64,000 nt of DNA from Phycicoccus sp. CSK15P-2 (lineage in GTDB: Bacteria; Actinomycetota; Actinomycetes; Actinomycetales; Dermatophilaceae). The notes under the pieces were generated by a model that saw nothing but the letters and a program-made list of their open reading frames with translations, was not told the origin of the DNA and made no database searches. The stretch spans positions 1 to 64,000 of the forward strand of contig NZ_JAFDVE010000017.1 in NCBI RefSeq assembly GCF_016888005.1, given 5' to 3'. The position numbers were made by a program, and so were the translations under genes. Shown in pieces: positions 54,539-64,000 of the stretch; positions within the stretch are counted from its first letter, which is position 1; each line of letters begins with the position of its first letter.

Positions 54539-55610
54539 CGCCACGCAGCACGACGGCCCGCGGGTGGGCGAGGACTCCTACGTCCACCCGCGGGTCGGCG
54601 GCGTACACGACGAGATCGGCGTCGGCCCCCTCGTCGAGACCCGGGCGGTCGAGCCACGTCCGCGCCGCCCACGTCGCGGCGTCCAGCGCCTCGACCGCCG
54701 TGAACCCGCAGCGCGTCAGCCGCTCGACCTCCTCCCCCGCGAGCCCGTGCGGCAGCGAGCCGCCCGCGTCGGTGCCGACGTAGACGGGGATGCCGGCCTC
54801 GCGCGCGGCGGCGACGGTCTCGTAGCGGCGGGCGTGGAGGTCGAGCATGTGCCGGTGGTAGTCGGGGAACTTCTCCCGGGCGGGCTCGGCGATCTGGGGG
54901 AACGTGTCGATGTTGACGAGCGTCGGCACGATGGCGATGCCCTGGCGGGCGAAGGCGTCGATGCTCTCCGGCACCAGGCCGGTGGCGTGCTCGATGCAGT
55001 CGGTGCCGGCCGCCGCGAAGTCATGCAGGCTCTGTTCGCCGAAGCAGTGCGCCGTGACCCGGGCGCCCTCCTCGTGCGCGGCGGCGACGGCCTCGGTGAG
55101 GACGTCGACGGGCCAGCACGGCGTGAGGTCGCCCTCCTCGCGGTCGATCCAGTCACCGACGAGCTTGACCCATCCGTCCCCGGCGCGGGCCTCGAGCCGC
55201 ACCCGTTCGACGAGGTCCTCCGGCTCGACCTCCCAGGCGAAGTTCCGGATGTACCGCTTCGTGCGCGCGATGTGCCGGCCGGCCCGGACGATCCTCGGCA
55301 GGTCGGCGCGGTCGTCGACCCAGCGCGTGTCGGAGGGCGAACCGGCGTCCCGGATGAGAAGGGTCCCGGCGTCGCGGTCGGCCGTCGCCTGCGCCTCGGC
55401 GGTCTCGGCGTCCGTGGCCCCGGTGGCCACGAGACCGACATGGCAGTGCGCGTCGACCAGGCCGGGCAGCACCCATCCCTCGAGCGTCGTGACGTCGTGG
55501 TCGCCGACCGGGCGCTCGTAGGTGACCTGACCACCGACGACCCATGCCTCGGCGCGTTCCTCCTCGCGGCCGACGAGGACGGGACCCGTGAGGTGCAGCA
55601 CCGATGCCAT
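54528..55610 (-). CDS. Amidohydrolase (imidazolonepropionase/prolidase-like)
   Basis: A 360-residue metal-dependent amidohydrolase. Ligands visible: H55 and H57 in LVDAHCHVGLV, K149 (carboxylated Lys candidate) in GWVKLVGDW, H188 in ARVTAHCFGE, H208 in CIEHATGLV, and D281 in VYVGTDAGGSLPHGL. All are in the normal order for a subtype I/III amidohydrolase. Substrate unknown; hydantoin-, prolidase- or peptide-type amides are possible. Overlaps the exporter end by 11 bases, convergent. Confidence 0.85.
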   Translation of the reverse strand: MASVLHLTGPVLVGREEERAEAWVVGGQVTYERPVGDHDVTTLEGWVLPGLVDAHCHVGLVATGATDAETAEAQATADRDAGTLLIRDAGSPSDTRWVDDRADLPRIVRAGRHIARTKRYIRNFAWEVEPEDLVERVRLEARAGDGWVKLVGDWIDREEGDLTPCWPVDVLTEAVAAAHEEGARVTAHCFGEQSLHDFAAAGTDCIEHATGLVPESIDAFARQGIAIVPTLVNIDTFPQIAEPAREKFPDYHRHMLDLHARRYETVAAAREAGIPVYVGTDAGGSLPHGLAGEEVERLTRCGFTAVEALDAATWAARTWLDRPGLDEGADADLVVYAADPRVDVGVLAHPRAVVLRGVTV

Positions 55611-55719
55611 GGCCCGACCCTAGCGGCGGCGCCGAGCGCAACATCGGGTAGCCGGGGACGACCCGTCCCCGGACGAGGACGGCCTTCATCCGCGGCCGGA
55701 GGCGCCGCAGGCTGGAGCC

Positions 55720-56502
55720 ATGACGGAGAACACCAGCACCCAGCACCGGAAGATCGCCCTCGTCACGGGGGCCAACCGAGGACTCGGCCGCGAGGAGGCG
55801 CTCGCCCTCGCCGGCGACGGGGTCGACGTCGTCCTCACCTACCGCAGCCACGCGGACGAGGCACGGACCGTCGTCGAGGAGGTCGAGGCCCTCGGGCGTC
55901 GCGCCGTCGCGCTCCACCTCGACACCGCGGACCACGAGAGCATCCCCGCCTTCGTCGAGACGCTCCTCTCGACCCTTCGGGAGACCTGGCACCGCACCGA
56001 CCTCGACATCCTCGTCAACAACGCCGGCCACTCCGGTGACACCGTCCTCGGCGAGATCACCAAGGAACACGTCACCTCGCTGCTCGACGTGCACTTCACC
56101 GGGGTCGTCCTGCTCACCGACGCCCTCGTGCCCCACCTCGTCGACGGCGGGCGGATCGTCAACACCTCGAGTGGCCTCGCCCGGTTCAGCACCATGTTCC
56201 AGTACGCGGTGTACGGCGCGGCGAAGGGCGCCGTCGAGGTCTGGACCCGCTACCTCGCGGGTGCCCTCGGTCCGCGCCGGATCACCGTCAACGCCGTCGC
56301 ACCCGGCGCCACGGCCACCGACTTCGGCGGTGGCGGGCTGCGGGACAGCGAGGAGATGCGCGCCGGGCTCGCCCAGGTCATCGCCATGGGGCACGTCGGC
56401 CGGCCCGAGGACATCGGGTCCGTCGTCGCCGCAGTCGCCTCGGACCGGATGGGCTGGGTCACCGGCCAGCGCATCGAGGCCTCCGGCGGCATGCTGCTGT
56501 GA
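55720..56502 (+). CDS. Short-chain dehydrogenase/reductase
   Basis: A 260-residue SDR. Cofactor loop VTGANRGLG (residues 15-23), NNAG at about 100-103, catalytic Ser around SSGLARF (about 150), Y165 and K169 in AVYGAAKGAV. The ASGGML end is typical of classical SDRs such as FabG-like reductases. The next gene, an MmyB-like regulator, starts within its stop codon (4-base overlap), suggesting co-transcription. Substrate unknown. Confidence 0.88.
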   Translation: MTENTSTQHRKIALVTGANRGLGREEALALAGDGVDVVLTYRSHADEARTVVEEVEALGRRAVALHLDTADHESIPAFVETLLSTLRETWHRTDLDILVNNAGHSGDTVLGEITKEHVTSLLDVHFTGVVLLTDALVPHLVDGGRIVNTSSGLARFSTMFQYAVYGAAKGAVEVWTRYLAGALGPRRITVNAVAPGATATDFGGGGLRDSEEMRAGLAQVIAMGHVGRPEDIGSVVAAVASDRMGWVTGQRIEASGGMLL

Positions 56503-57386
56503 CAGCGGCTCCCCCCGACCGGCAGGATGGACGGGTGACCGGCTCACGTGGCGACCGCGCCCAGCTCGCCGACTTCCTCCGGACCCGCCGGGAGGCACTG
56601 CAACCGGAGGACGTCGGCCTGCCGCGCGGAGCCCGCCGCCGCACCGAGGGACTGCGCCGCGAGGAGGTCGCCGCCCTCTCCGGGATGTCCGCCGACTACC
56701 TCGGCCGGATGGAGCAGCAGCGCGGCCCGCACCCGAGCGAGCCGATGCTCGCGGCGCTGGCACGCGGTCTACGGCTCAGCCTCGACGAACGCGACCACCT
56801 CTTCCGGCTCGGCGGCTTCCCGACGCCGAGCCGGGCCGGTCGCCATCCCCACGTCGACGCCGGGATCATGCGGATCCTGGACCGTCTGACCGACACCCCC
56901 GCGATGGTGCTGGGGCCCGCCGGGGAGTGCCTCGCCGTCACGCCGCCCGCCGCGGCGATCTTCGGCGACCGCTCGTCCGACGAGGGCATGCGCGCCAGCG
57001 CGGTCTACCGCTGGTTCGCCGAACCCGCTTCCCGTCGGGTCTACCCTCCCGAGGACCGCGACCAGCGTGGCGCCGAGATGGTGGCCGACCTCCGCGCGGC
57101 CTACGCCCGACACGGCGACGGGTCGTCGGCCGGCGAGGTCGTGACCGCCCTGGACGCCGAGAGTGCCGAGTTCCGCGAGCTCTGGGCGCGGCACGACGTC
57201 CGGCACAAGCACTCGCAACGCAAGCGACTCGTGTCCGAGGTCGGCGTCCTGGACGTCTACTGCACCACGTTGTTCGACGCCGGCCAGAGCCAGTCGCTGC
57301 TCGTCTTCACCGCGGCCACCGCCGAGACCGCCGACCGGTTGCGCCTGCTCGGCGTCGTGGGGTCACCGTTCGGTCCGCGGGACTAG
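56499..57386 (+). CDS. XRE-family regulator with MmyB-like ligand-binding domain
   Basis: A 295-residue regulator. Helix-turn-helix GLRREEVAALSGMSADYLGR with the EQQRGPHPSEPMLAALARGL follow-on is diagnostic of the MmyB group. The C-terminal half (ILDRLTDTPAMVLGPAGECL to the end) is the PAS-like MmyB ligand-binding domain. Start 56499 is the first in-frame GTG (overlapping the SDR stop); GTG 56535, just before GSRGDRAQLADFLRTRR, is equally good. Such proteins often repress an adjacent dehydrogenase. Its stop overlaps the convergent hydrolase. Confidence 0.87.
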   Translation: MTAAPPDRQDGRVTGSRGDRAQLADFLRTRREALQPEDVGLPRGARRRTEGLRREEVAALSGMSADYLGRMEQQRGPHPSEPMLAALARGLRLSLDERDHLFRLGGFPTPSRAGRHPHVDAGIMRILDRLTDTPAMVLGPAGECLAVTPPAAAIFGDRSSDEGMRASAVYRWFAEPASRRVYPPEDRDQRGAEMVADLRAAYARHGDGSSAGEVVTALDAESAEFRELWARHDVRHKHSQRKRLVSEVGVLDVYCTTLFDAGQSQSLLVFTAATAETADRLRLLGVVGSPFGPRD

Positions 57387-58207
57387 CCGGCGTCGGGGCC
57401 CGGCAGGGACCCGAGCACGCGTCGCAGGGTCTCGACGACGACGCCCGGGGCGTCGGTGTGCACCCAGTGCGCCGCGCCGTTGACCCGCACGAGACGGGTG
57501 CGCGGGAACAGCGCGCGCATGGCCGGGACGTCCTCGTCGCGGACGTACTCCGACTCACCTCCCGCGAGCCAGACGACCGGCCCGTCCCACGTGGCGTCGC
57601 CGAGATCGGGGAAGCCCGCGATGCGCGAGCCACTCCCACGGTCCGCGTCCGCGGCGACGAGGTCGAGGTTGACCTGCCAGGACCACTCGCTGCCGTGCCG
57701 GCGCAGGTTCTGCAGGAGGAACGCCTTGACCCCGGGGTCCGGCTCGTCGAACCGCTCCTCGGCGTCGGCACGGGTCGTCAGCTCGTCGAGCGGCAGGCGG
57801 AGCATCTCGTCGATGTAGCCGGTGAACCGGTCGAGGCTGCCGTACCCCGTGGGCGCGATGTCGACGACGACGAGGCTCGCGACGACATCCGGGTACGTCA
57901 GGGCCAGGACCATCGCGACCTTGCCGCCGAGGCTGTGCCCGACCACGACCCACGGCTCCCCCGGCGCCTGTGCCTCGAGCGTCGCGGCCACGGCATCGGC
58001 GTACCCGCGGTAGGAGAGCTCGTCCGACCACGGGGAGCGCCCGTGGTCGGGCAGGTCGACGAGCAGGCACCGGGCAGCGGCACCGTCGGGGCCGGCGATC
58101 GCCTTGGCGATCTGCGCCCAGTTGCGGCCCTGCCCGAACAGCCCGTGCAGGAACGCGACCCGCGGCCCGTCCGTGCCGACCGAGAGAGTGTTCAGCGGCT
58201 CGCTCAC
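57383..58207 (-). CDS. Alpha/beta-hydrolase
   Basis: A 274-residue alpha/beta-fold hydrolase. Oxyanion-hole region VAFLHGLFGQGRNW, nucleophile S92 in VVVGHSLGGKVAMVLA, catalytic His in NGAAHWVHTD. General pattern of YbfF/esterase-type hydrolases. GTG 58207 chosen; a longer in-frame reading upstream runs into the ffh region and lacks similarity. Substrate unknown. Confidence 0.85.
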   Translation of the reverse strand: MSEPLNTLSVGTDGPRVAFLHGLFGQGRNWAQIAKAIAGPDGAAARCLLVDLPDHGRSPWSDELSYRGYADAVAATLEAQAPGEPWVVVGHSLGGKVAMVLALTYPDVVASLVVVDIAPTGYGSLDRFTGYIDEMLRLPLDELTTRADAEERFDEPDPGVKAFLLQNLRRHGSEWSWQVNLDLVAADADRGSGSRIAGFPDLGDATWDGPVVWLAGGESEYVRDEDVPAMRALFPRTRLVRVNGAAHWVHTDAPGVVVETLRRVLGSLPGPDAG

Positions 58208-58250
58208 GCGCCCCGTCCCCACGCGCAGGCGGCCAGCCAGGCCACGCCTC

Positions 58251-58342
58251 GCCGGGCGGGATACACCGAGCCGTGCGACGCGATCGGCGCCCTGCAGCAC
58301 GGGACCTCGCGGCGGGCCCGGATGTATCCGGCCCGTCCGGCT
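58251..58342. repeat. REP-like palindromic pair downstream of ffh
   Basis: GCCGGGCGGGATACACC (58251-58267) faces TGTATCCGGCCCG (58323-58335); the right unit with its left neighbour is itself a near-perfect palindrome, CGGGCCCGGATGTATCCGGCCCG region at 58313-58335. It matches the elements at 30091-30200 and 46371. Lies between the hydrolase start and the ffh stop, so it may terminate ffh. Confidence 0.55.
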
Positions 58343-58367
58343 GCCGGCATCAGAAGCGCCGAGGCGC

Positions 58368-59990
58368 TCACTTGCCCAGGAACTTCTCGAAGCCCTTCGG
58401 CAGCTGCGCCGGGTCGAGCTGGGAGGGGTCGAGATCGCCGAGGCCACCGGCGCCTCCCGCGCCGCCGAAGCTCGACCCGGAGGCGGGGGCCTGGGATGCC
58501 CGCTCGCGAGCGGCACGCTCCTCGGCCGCGCGCTTCGCCGGGTTGCCGGACTTGGACTTCTTGCGCTGCTGCTGCTTGCCGCCGCCACGCTTGCCCGGCC
58601 CGGAGCCCGGCCCGGGCATCCCTGGCATGCCGGGGATGCCGCCACCCTTGGCGAGCTGCTTCATCATCTTCTGCGCGTCACCGAAACGCTCGAGGAGCTG
58701 GTTGACCTCGGAGGTCGTGACCCCGGATCCCTTCGCGATACGGGCCCGCCGCGAGCCGTTGATCTGCTTGGGGTGGTTCCGCTCGAACGGGGTCATCGAG
58801 CGGACCATGGCCTCGACGCGGTCGAACTCGCGCTCGTCGAAGGCGTCGAGCTGGGCGCGCATCTGACCCATCCCGGGCATCATCCCGAGCAGCTGCTTGA
58901 GCGAGCCCATCTTCTTGATGGCCGCCATCTGCTCGAGGAAGTCGTCGAAGGTGAAGTCCTCGGCCGCGAGGAACTTGCGTTCCATCTCGGCGGCCTGGGC
59001 GCGGTCGAAGGCGCGCTCGGCCTGCTCGATGAGGGTGAGGACGTCACCCATGTCGAGGATGCGCGACGCCATCCGGTCGGGGTGGAAGACCTCGAAGTCC
59101 TTCACGTTCTCGCCGGTGGACGCGAACATGATCGGCCGGCCGGTGACCTCGGCGACCGACAGCGCCGCGCCGCCGCGGGCGTCGCCGTCGAGCTTGGAGA
59201 GGACGACGCCGGTGAGGCCGACGCCCTCGAGGAACGCCTCGGCGGTCTCGACGGCCGCCTGGCCGATCATCGCGTCGATGACGAAGAGCACCTCGTCCGG
59301 CTCGATCGCGCTGCGGATGTCGGCGGCCTGCTGCATGAGGCCCTCGTCGACCGCGAGCCGTCCGGCGGTGTCGACGATGACGACGTCGTGCTGCCTGGCC
59401 CGCGCTTCCGCGATACCGGCGCGGGAGACCGCGACCGGGTCCCCGTGCGAACGGGTGCCTTCGATGTCCCCGCCGACGACGTCGTGGCCGGCCATGTTGC
59501 CGCGCTCGGGCGCGAAGACCGGGACGCCGGCGCGCTCGCCGACGACCTCGAGCTGGGTGACGGCGTTGGGGCGCTGGAGGTCGGCCGCGACGAGCAGCGG
59601 GGTGTGGCCCTGCTCCTTGAGCCAGTACCCGAGCTTGCCCGCGAGCGTGGTCTTGCCGGACCCCTGGAGGCCGGCGAGCATGACGACGGTCGGGGGCTGC
59701 TTGGCGAAGCGGATACCGCGCGTCTCACCACCGAGGATGGCGACGAGCTCGTCGTTGACGATCTTGACGACCTGCTGAGCCGGGTTGAGCGCCTCGCTGA
59801 CCTCGGCCCCGAGCGCCCGCTCGCGGACGTTCGCCGTGAAGGTCTTGACCACCGGGAGCGCGACGTCGGCGTCGAGCAGCGCGAGCCGGATGTCGCGGAC
59901 CGTCTTGTTGACGTCGGACTCGCTGAGGCGGCCCTTGGTCCGCAGGTTGCGGAAGGTCTCGGTCAGGCGGTCGGACAGGCTCGTGAACAC
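58368..59990 (-). CDS. ffh: Signal recognition particle protein Ffh
   Basis: SRP GTPase that targets nascent membrane and secreted proteins to FtsY. 540 residues. N domain MFTSLSDRLTETFRNLRTKG; G domain P-loop [37 protein letters not shown] and KLDGDARGGAALSVAEVTG; Met-rich M domain LLGMMPGMGQMRAQLDAFDE plus SRRARIAKGSGV. An unusually long Gly/Lys/Ala-rich tail (PGPGSGPGKRGGGKQQQRKK) follows. No 4.5S RNA gene recognised nearby. Confidence 0.96.
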   Translation of the reverse strand: MFTSLSDRLTETFRNLRTKGRLSESDVNKTVRDIRLALLDADVALPVVKTFTANVRERALGAEVSEALNPAQQVVKIVNDELVAILGGETRGIRFAKQPPTVVMLAGLQGSGKTTLAGKLGYWLKEQGHTPLLVAADLQRPNAVTQLEVVGERAGVPVFAPERGNMAGHDVVGGDIEGTRSHGDPVAVSRAGIAEARARQHDVVIVDTAGRLAVDEGLMQQAADIRSAIEPDEVLFVIDAMIGQAAVETAEAFLEGVGLTGVVLSKLDGDARGGAALSVAEVTGRPIMFASTGENVKDFEVFHPDRMASRILDMGDVLTLIEQAERAFDRAQAAEMERKFLAAEDFTFDDFLEQMAAIKKMGSLKQLLGMMPGMGQMRAQLDAFDEREFDRVEAMVRSMTPFERNHPKQINGSRRARIAKGSGVTTSEVNQLLERFGDAQKMMKQLAKGGGIPGMPGMPGPGSGPGKRGGGKQQQRKKSKSGNPAKRAAEERAARERASQAPASGSSFGGAGGAGGLGDLDPSQLDPAQLPKGFEKFLGK

Positions 59991-60095
59991 CGGTCAACCC
60001 TAACGGCTGCGCCGGGCCGCCCCGGACGGATGGCGCCACTGCCGACCCGCAAACCCGTTGAGCGCCGCGTGGCCGCTCCGCCATGCTGTCGGACC

Positions 60096-60614
60096 ATGCC
60101 GACCAAGCCGAGCGCCCCGACCGCACCACTCGTCCGCGCCGTCGAGGAGCACGACCACGAGGCCGTCCACGCCATCCTCACGAGCCGGTCCGTCATCGCG
60201 GGGACGATGCGCCTGCCGTACGCGGCCCTCCACACGACCAAGGAGCGGCTCTCTCCCGACCCCGGCGTACACCGTCTCGTCGCCGAGGTCGACGGGACGG
60301 TGGCCGGCTTCGCCGAGCTCATCACCTCGCCGGGCCACCCGCGCGCGGCCCACGTCGGCGACCTCAACATGCTGTGCGTGCATCCCGACCACGAGGGTCG
60401 CGGCGTCGGGCGGGCCCTGCTCGACGCCGTCCTCGAGCTCGCCGACGACTGGCTGAGCCTCACCCGGCTCTCCCTCGTCGTCTTCGCGGACAACCCGCGC
60501 GCGGCCCGGCTCTACGAGCGCTACGGCTTCGAGCACGAGGGCGTCATGCGCCGGCTCAACCGCAGTCGCGGCACCGACGTCGACGGGCTGATGATGGCCC
60601 GGCTGCGGGACTGA
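60096..60614 (+). CDS. GNAT N-acetyltransferase (YhhY/RimI-like)
   Basis: A 172-residue GNAT: VRAVEEHDHEAVHAILTSRS N-terminal strand-helix, DLNMLCVHPDHEGRGVGRAL acetyl-CoA loop, VVFADNPRAARLYERYGFEH end. The AILTSRSVIAGTMRLPYAAL segment resembles E. coli YhhY, an amino-acid N-acetyltransferase. ATG 60096 is near a -10-like CATGCT (60082-60087). Divergent from ffh, convergent with glnD. Substrate unproven. Confidence 0.88.
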   Translation: MPTKPSAPTAPLVRAVEEHDHEAVHAILTSRSVIAGTMRLPYAALHTTKERLSPDPGVHRLVAEVDGTVAGFAELITSPGHPRAAHVGDLNMLCVHPDHEGRGVGRALLDAVLELADDWLSLTRLSLVVFADNPRAARLYERYGFEHEGVMRRLNRSRGTDVDGLMMARLRD

Positions 60615-60691
60615 CCAGCGGCCCGTTCCAGGACGTCGGTGGCGGGCCCTCCGCAGGGCGACACACCGGACGCCGTCTCCCCCGGTGGGTC

Positions 60692-63097
60692 TCAGGAGGG
60701 GTTGACGCCGTCGCAGGTGTCGATGACGATGCTCACCGCCTGGGCCACCTTCGCCGGCGGCAGCGGCATCCCGTCGGCCCCGGTGAGGTAGAAGGTGTCG
60801 AGGGTCTGCCCGGCGTAGGTGGCGATGTGCGCCGAGCGCACCGACACCCCGGCTCCCGCGAGCGCGGCCCCGAGCTCGTGGAGCAGCCCCGGACGGTCCT
60901 GGGCGCGTACCTCGAGGACGGTCGCCTCGGCGCTGGCCCCCGGCACGACGAGCGCACGGGCCTGACCCGGCGACCCGATCCCGGAGGTGGCCGACGGCCG
61001 CGGCAGGTGGGCTCGGCGCCGGTCGAGGGTCTGCAGCGGTCCGCGGTCGCCCCGCGCGAGCCGGGCCAGACCACGGACGATGCGCTCGGGGTCGGGCACC
61101 GCACCGCTCGGGGACTCGACGTGCCACTCGTCGATGGCCACGCCGTCGACGGTCCGCAGGATGGCGGTCCGGACGGTGTGGCCCTCGGCGGCCAGCAGCC
61201 CGGCGGTGTCCGCGAAGAGACCCACCCGGTCCTGGTCCACGATGTCGAGGCGGTGCGAACCTCCGCCCGACACGACGGTCACGACCGGCTGACCGGCACG
61301 GACCGACTCGACGATCGCCGGGTCGAGGGTCGGCGCGGCCCAGGTGCTCTCGGTCGCGGCGCCGGCGACCGGCCGGGCCGCCGGCCGCGGCGCGTCGAGC
61401 CTGGCCCGTACCGCGACGGCCAGCTGCTCCAGGAGCGTCGCCCGCCAGTCCGTCCAGGCCATCGGCCCCGCGGCGGAGGCGTCGGCCTCGGTGAGCGCGA
61501 GCAGGATCTCGAAGACCTCGCGGTTCCCGCCGACGGCCTCGACCGCGGCGTCGACCGTCGCGGGGTCCTGGTGGTCGCGGCGGGTGGCGAGCTCGATGAG
61601 GGTGAGGTGCTCGCGCACGAGTGTCGTGAGCGTGTCGACATCGCGGTCCGGGAAGCCCCAACGGGCGACGACCGTCCGGGCGATGTCGGCCCCGGTGACG
61701 GAGTGGTCGTGGGAGCCACGGACCTTCCCGATGTCGTGCAGCAGCGCCGAGGCGAGCAGGAGGTCGGGGCGGGAGGTCCTGCGGACGAGGCCGGCCGCCC
61801 GGACGACGGTCTCGACGAGGTGCCGGTCGACGGTGTGCCGGTGCACGGCGCTGCGCTGCGGACGGGATCGCACGGCTGTCCACTCGGGCAGCCACTGCTC
61901 GACGAGGCCGACCTGGTCCAGGCCCTCCCACACGGTGACGAGTCCCGGGCCGGAGGCCAGGAGGTCACCGAGGAGGTCCCGGAAGGGTTCTGGCCACGGG
62001 GTCGGGATGGGCCGGGCTCCCGCGGCGAGGTTCTCGAGGGTCGTCGGCGAGATCGGCAGGCCCGCGCGAGCCGCGACGACCCCGGCACGCATGGCCATCC
62101 CCTCGTCGCTCTCGGCGAGCCTCGGCGTGCCGAGGACGACCTCGCCGTCGCTCGAGAACAGACCGTGGCCGAGCGGGGTCATCTGCGGGCGGCGCGGACC
62201 GACCCGCAGGGTGCGCGCCCGCTGGGACTGGCCGGCCCGGCGCACGGTGCCGTCCAGGGCGTAGGCGATGGTCCGGCCGGCACCGGAGACGGCCGTGAGC
62301 AGCTCGTCGCCGTCCGGGTGACCGAGCAACGCGGCGACGGCGTCGTGGTCCTCGCGACCGAGGCGGTCGCGGCCACGGCCGGTGACGACGTGGACGGCGT
62401 CCCGGACGTCGAGCAGCAGCGCGTGGGCTGCGTCCACACCCCCGTGCGGCCGGTCGGCCAGCCAGGCCTCGGCGAGAGCACGCAGGACGGTCATGTCCCG
62501 CAGACCCCCGTGGGCCTCCTTGAGCTCGGGTTCGATGGACTGCGCGAGGTCACCCTGGCGGGCGTGCCGGGAGGACAGGGCCTCGACGAGCTGGGGAAGC
62601 CGCTTGCGCGCGTTGCCCCGCCAGTCGTGGGCGACGGTGGAACGAGCCGCGGCGACGAGCTCGGCGTCCCCCGCGATCGGCGCGAGGTCGAGCAGGCCGA
62701 CGGCGGCGGTGAGGTCCTCGGCGGCGACCTGCCGGCACTGCGTCACGGTGCGGACGCTGTGGTCGAGACGCACTCCGGCGTCCCAGATCGGGTACCAGAT
62801 GCGCTCGGCGAGCGCGGTGATCTCCTTCGTCGGGAGCGAGCGGTCGGAGTGCAGCAGAACGAGGTCGTAGTCACTGAGCGGGCCCGCGTCGGCCCGTCCG
62901 AGGCTGCCGACGGCGGCCAGGGCGACCCCCTCGGGGCGGACCCCACCGATCGCGGTCCGCCACACCTCGGCGAGCCACTGCCGGTTGAAGGTCGCCAACG
63001 CCTCCCGGCGCGCCGGGCCGGCACCCGCGACGGCGAAGTCGCGAGTGCCGGCCAGGTCGAGCCTCCGGGAGCCGATGTCGCTCGAGGAGGGCGTCAT
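60692..63097 (-). CDS. glnD: [Protein-PII] uridylyl/adenylyltransferase GlnD
   Basis: 801 residues. Nucleotidyltransferase site GSLGRADAGPLSDYD (64-78, with D76 and D78), HD phosphohydrolase motif with H454-D455 in ALLHDIGKVRGSHDHS, and two C-terminal ACT domains (first around LDIVDQDRVGLFADTAGLLA; second LEVRAQDRPGLLHELGAALA). It modifies PII on Y51; in actinobacteria GlnD adenylylates PII rather than uridylylating it (known from Streptomyces and Corynebacterium). Last gene of amtB-glnB-glnD. Confidence 0.95.
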   Translation of the reverse strand: MTPSSSDIGSRRLDLAGTRDFAVAGAGPARREALATFNRQWLAEVWRTAIGGVRPEGVALAAVGSLGRADAGPLSDYDLVLLHSDRSLPTKEITALAERIWYPIWDAGVRLDHSVRTVTQCRQVAAEDLTAAVGLLDLAPIAGDAELVAAARSTVAHDWRGNARKRLPQLVEALSSRHARQGDLAQSIEPELKEAHGGLRDMTVLRALAEAWLADRPHGGVDAAHALLLDVRDAVHVVTGRGRDRLGREDHDAVAALLGHPDGDELLTAVSGAGRTIAYALDGTVRRAGQSQRARTLRVGPRRPQMTPLGHGLFSSDGEVVLGTPRLAESDEGMAMRAGVVAARAGLPISPTTLENLAAGARPIPTPWPEPFRDLLGDLLASGPGLVTVWEGLDQVGLVEQWLPEWTAVRSRPQRSAVHRHTVDRHLVETVVRAAGLVRRTSRPDLLLASALLHDIGKVRGSHDHSVTGADIARTVVARWGFPDRDVDTLTTLVREHLTLIELATRRDHQDPATVDAAVEAVGGNREVFEILLALTEADASAAGPMAWTDWRATLLEQLAVAVRARLDAPRPAARPVAGAATESTWAAPTLDPAIVESVRAGQPVVTVVSGGGSHRLDIVDQDRVGLFADTAGLLAAEGHTVRTAILRTVDGVAIDEWHVESPSGAVPDPERIVRGLARLARGDRGPLQTLDRRRAHLPRPSATSGIGSPGQARALVVPGASAEATVLEVRAQDRPGLLHELGAALAGAGVSVRSAHIATYAGQTLDTFYLTGADGMPLPPAKVAQAVSIVIDTCDGVNPS

Positions 63098-63100
63098 CGG

Positions 63101-64000
<900 letters not shown>

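Overview
The window is very GC-rich DNA (over 70% by eye) with strong G/C at third codon positions, GTG starts and many 1-4 base gene overlaps. Gene order points to a Gram-positive actinobacterium, most likely order Micrococcales (Intrasporangiaceae/Dermatophilaceae-like; this rank is inference). The actinobacterial blocks are GNAT(DUF4081)-ispG-rip1-dxr, cdsA-frr-pyrH-tsf-rpsB, xerC-dprA-comM-yraN-DUF2469-rnhB-lepB-rplS, trmD-rimM-khpA-rpsP and ffh ... glnD-glnB-amtB. I see no rRNA or tRNA gene, CRISPR array, prophage or transposase.

Layout. 1-3.7 kb: a DUF559/AbiEi-like gene running off the left edge, extreme poly-G tracts, a HAD hydrolase and proS. 3.8-9.5 kb: a ROK regulator and a monosaccharide ABC transporter (ATPase, permease, ChvE-type binding lipoprotein); two matching GTTC-N7-GAAC palindromes suggest one regulon. 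9.5-17 kb: a sulfite-exporter-like gene under a CsoR/CstR-type operator, the MEP-pathway genes ispG and dxr around the site-2 protease, a coiled-coil gene with an apparent one-base frameshift, and a freestanding DnaB-like ATPase. 17-29 kb: putrescine uptake and catabolism (potABCD, putrescine aminotransferase, aminobutyraldehyde dehydrogenase, succinate-semialdehyde dehydrogenase, an Lrp regulator and a saccharopine-dehydrogenase-like enzyme), interrupted by a small higBA toxin-antitoxin patch. 29-33.7 kb: a LOG-family protein, a secreted copper monooxygenase-like lipoprotein with all six PHM copper ligands, rlmN and an unknown gene. 33.7-53 kb: translation, division and processing genes, including a TrmD-acetyltransferase fusion and a catalytically dead signal-peptidase paralogue next to lepB. 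53-58 kb: Rrf2 regulator with a second TauE-like exporter, an amidohydrolase, a short-chain dehydrogenase with its MmyB-like regulator, and an alpha/beta hydrolase. 58-64 kb: ffh and the nitrogen-signalling operon amtB-glnB-glnD, amtB cut by the right edge.

How the parts fit. Putrescine would enter by PotABCD, be transaminated to 4-aminobutanal, oxidised to GABA and, after a GABA transaminase step not seen here, reach succinate through GabD. Several plus-strand genes have a -10-like hexamer 6-8 bases before the start codon, as expected for leaderless mRNAs. Palindromic repeats of the form CGGGCSGGAYACA sit at three gene ends and look like a REP family. The most unusual items are the PHM-like monooxygenase, the TrmD-GNAT fusion, the pseudo-signal-peptidase and the shared acidic tails of ribosomal proteins S2 and S16.
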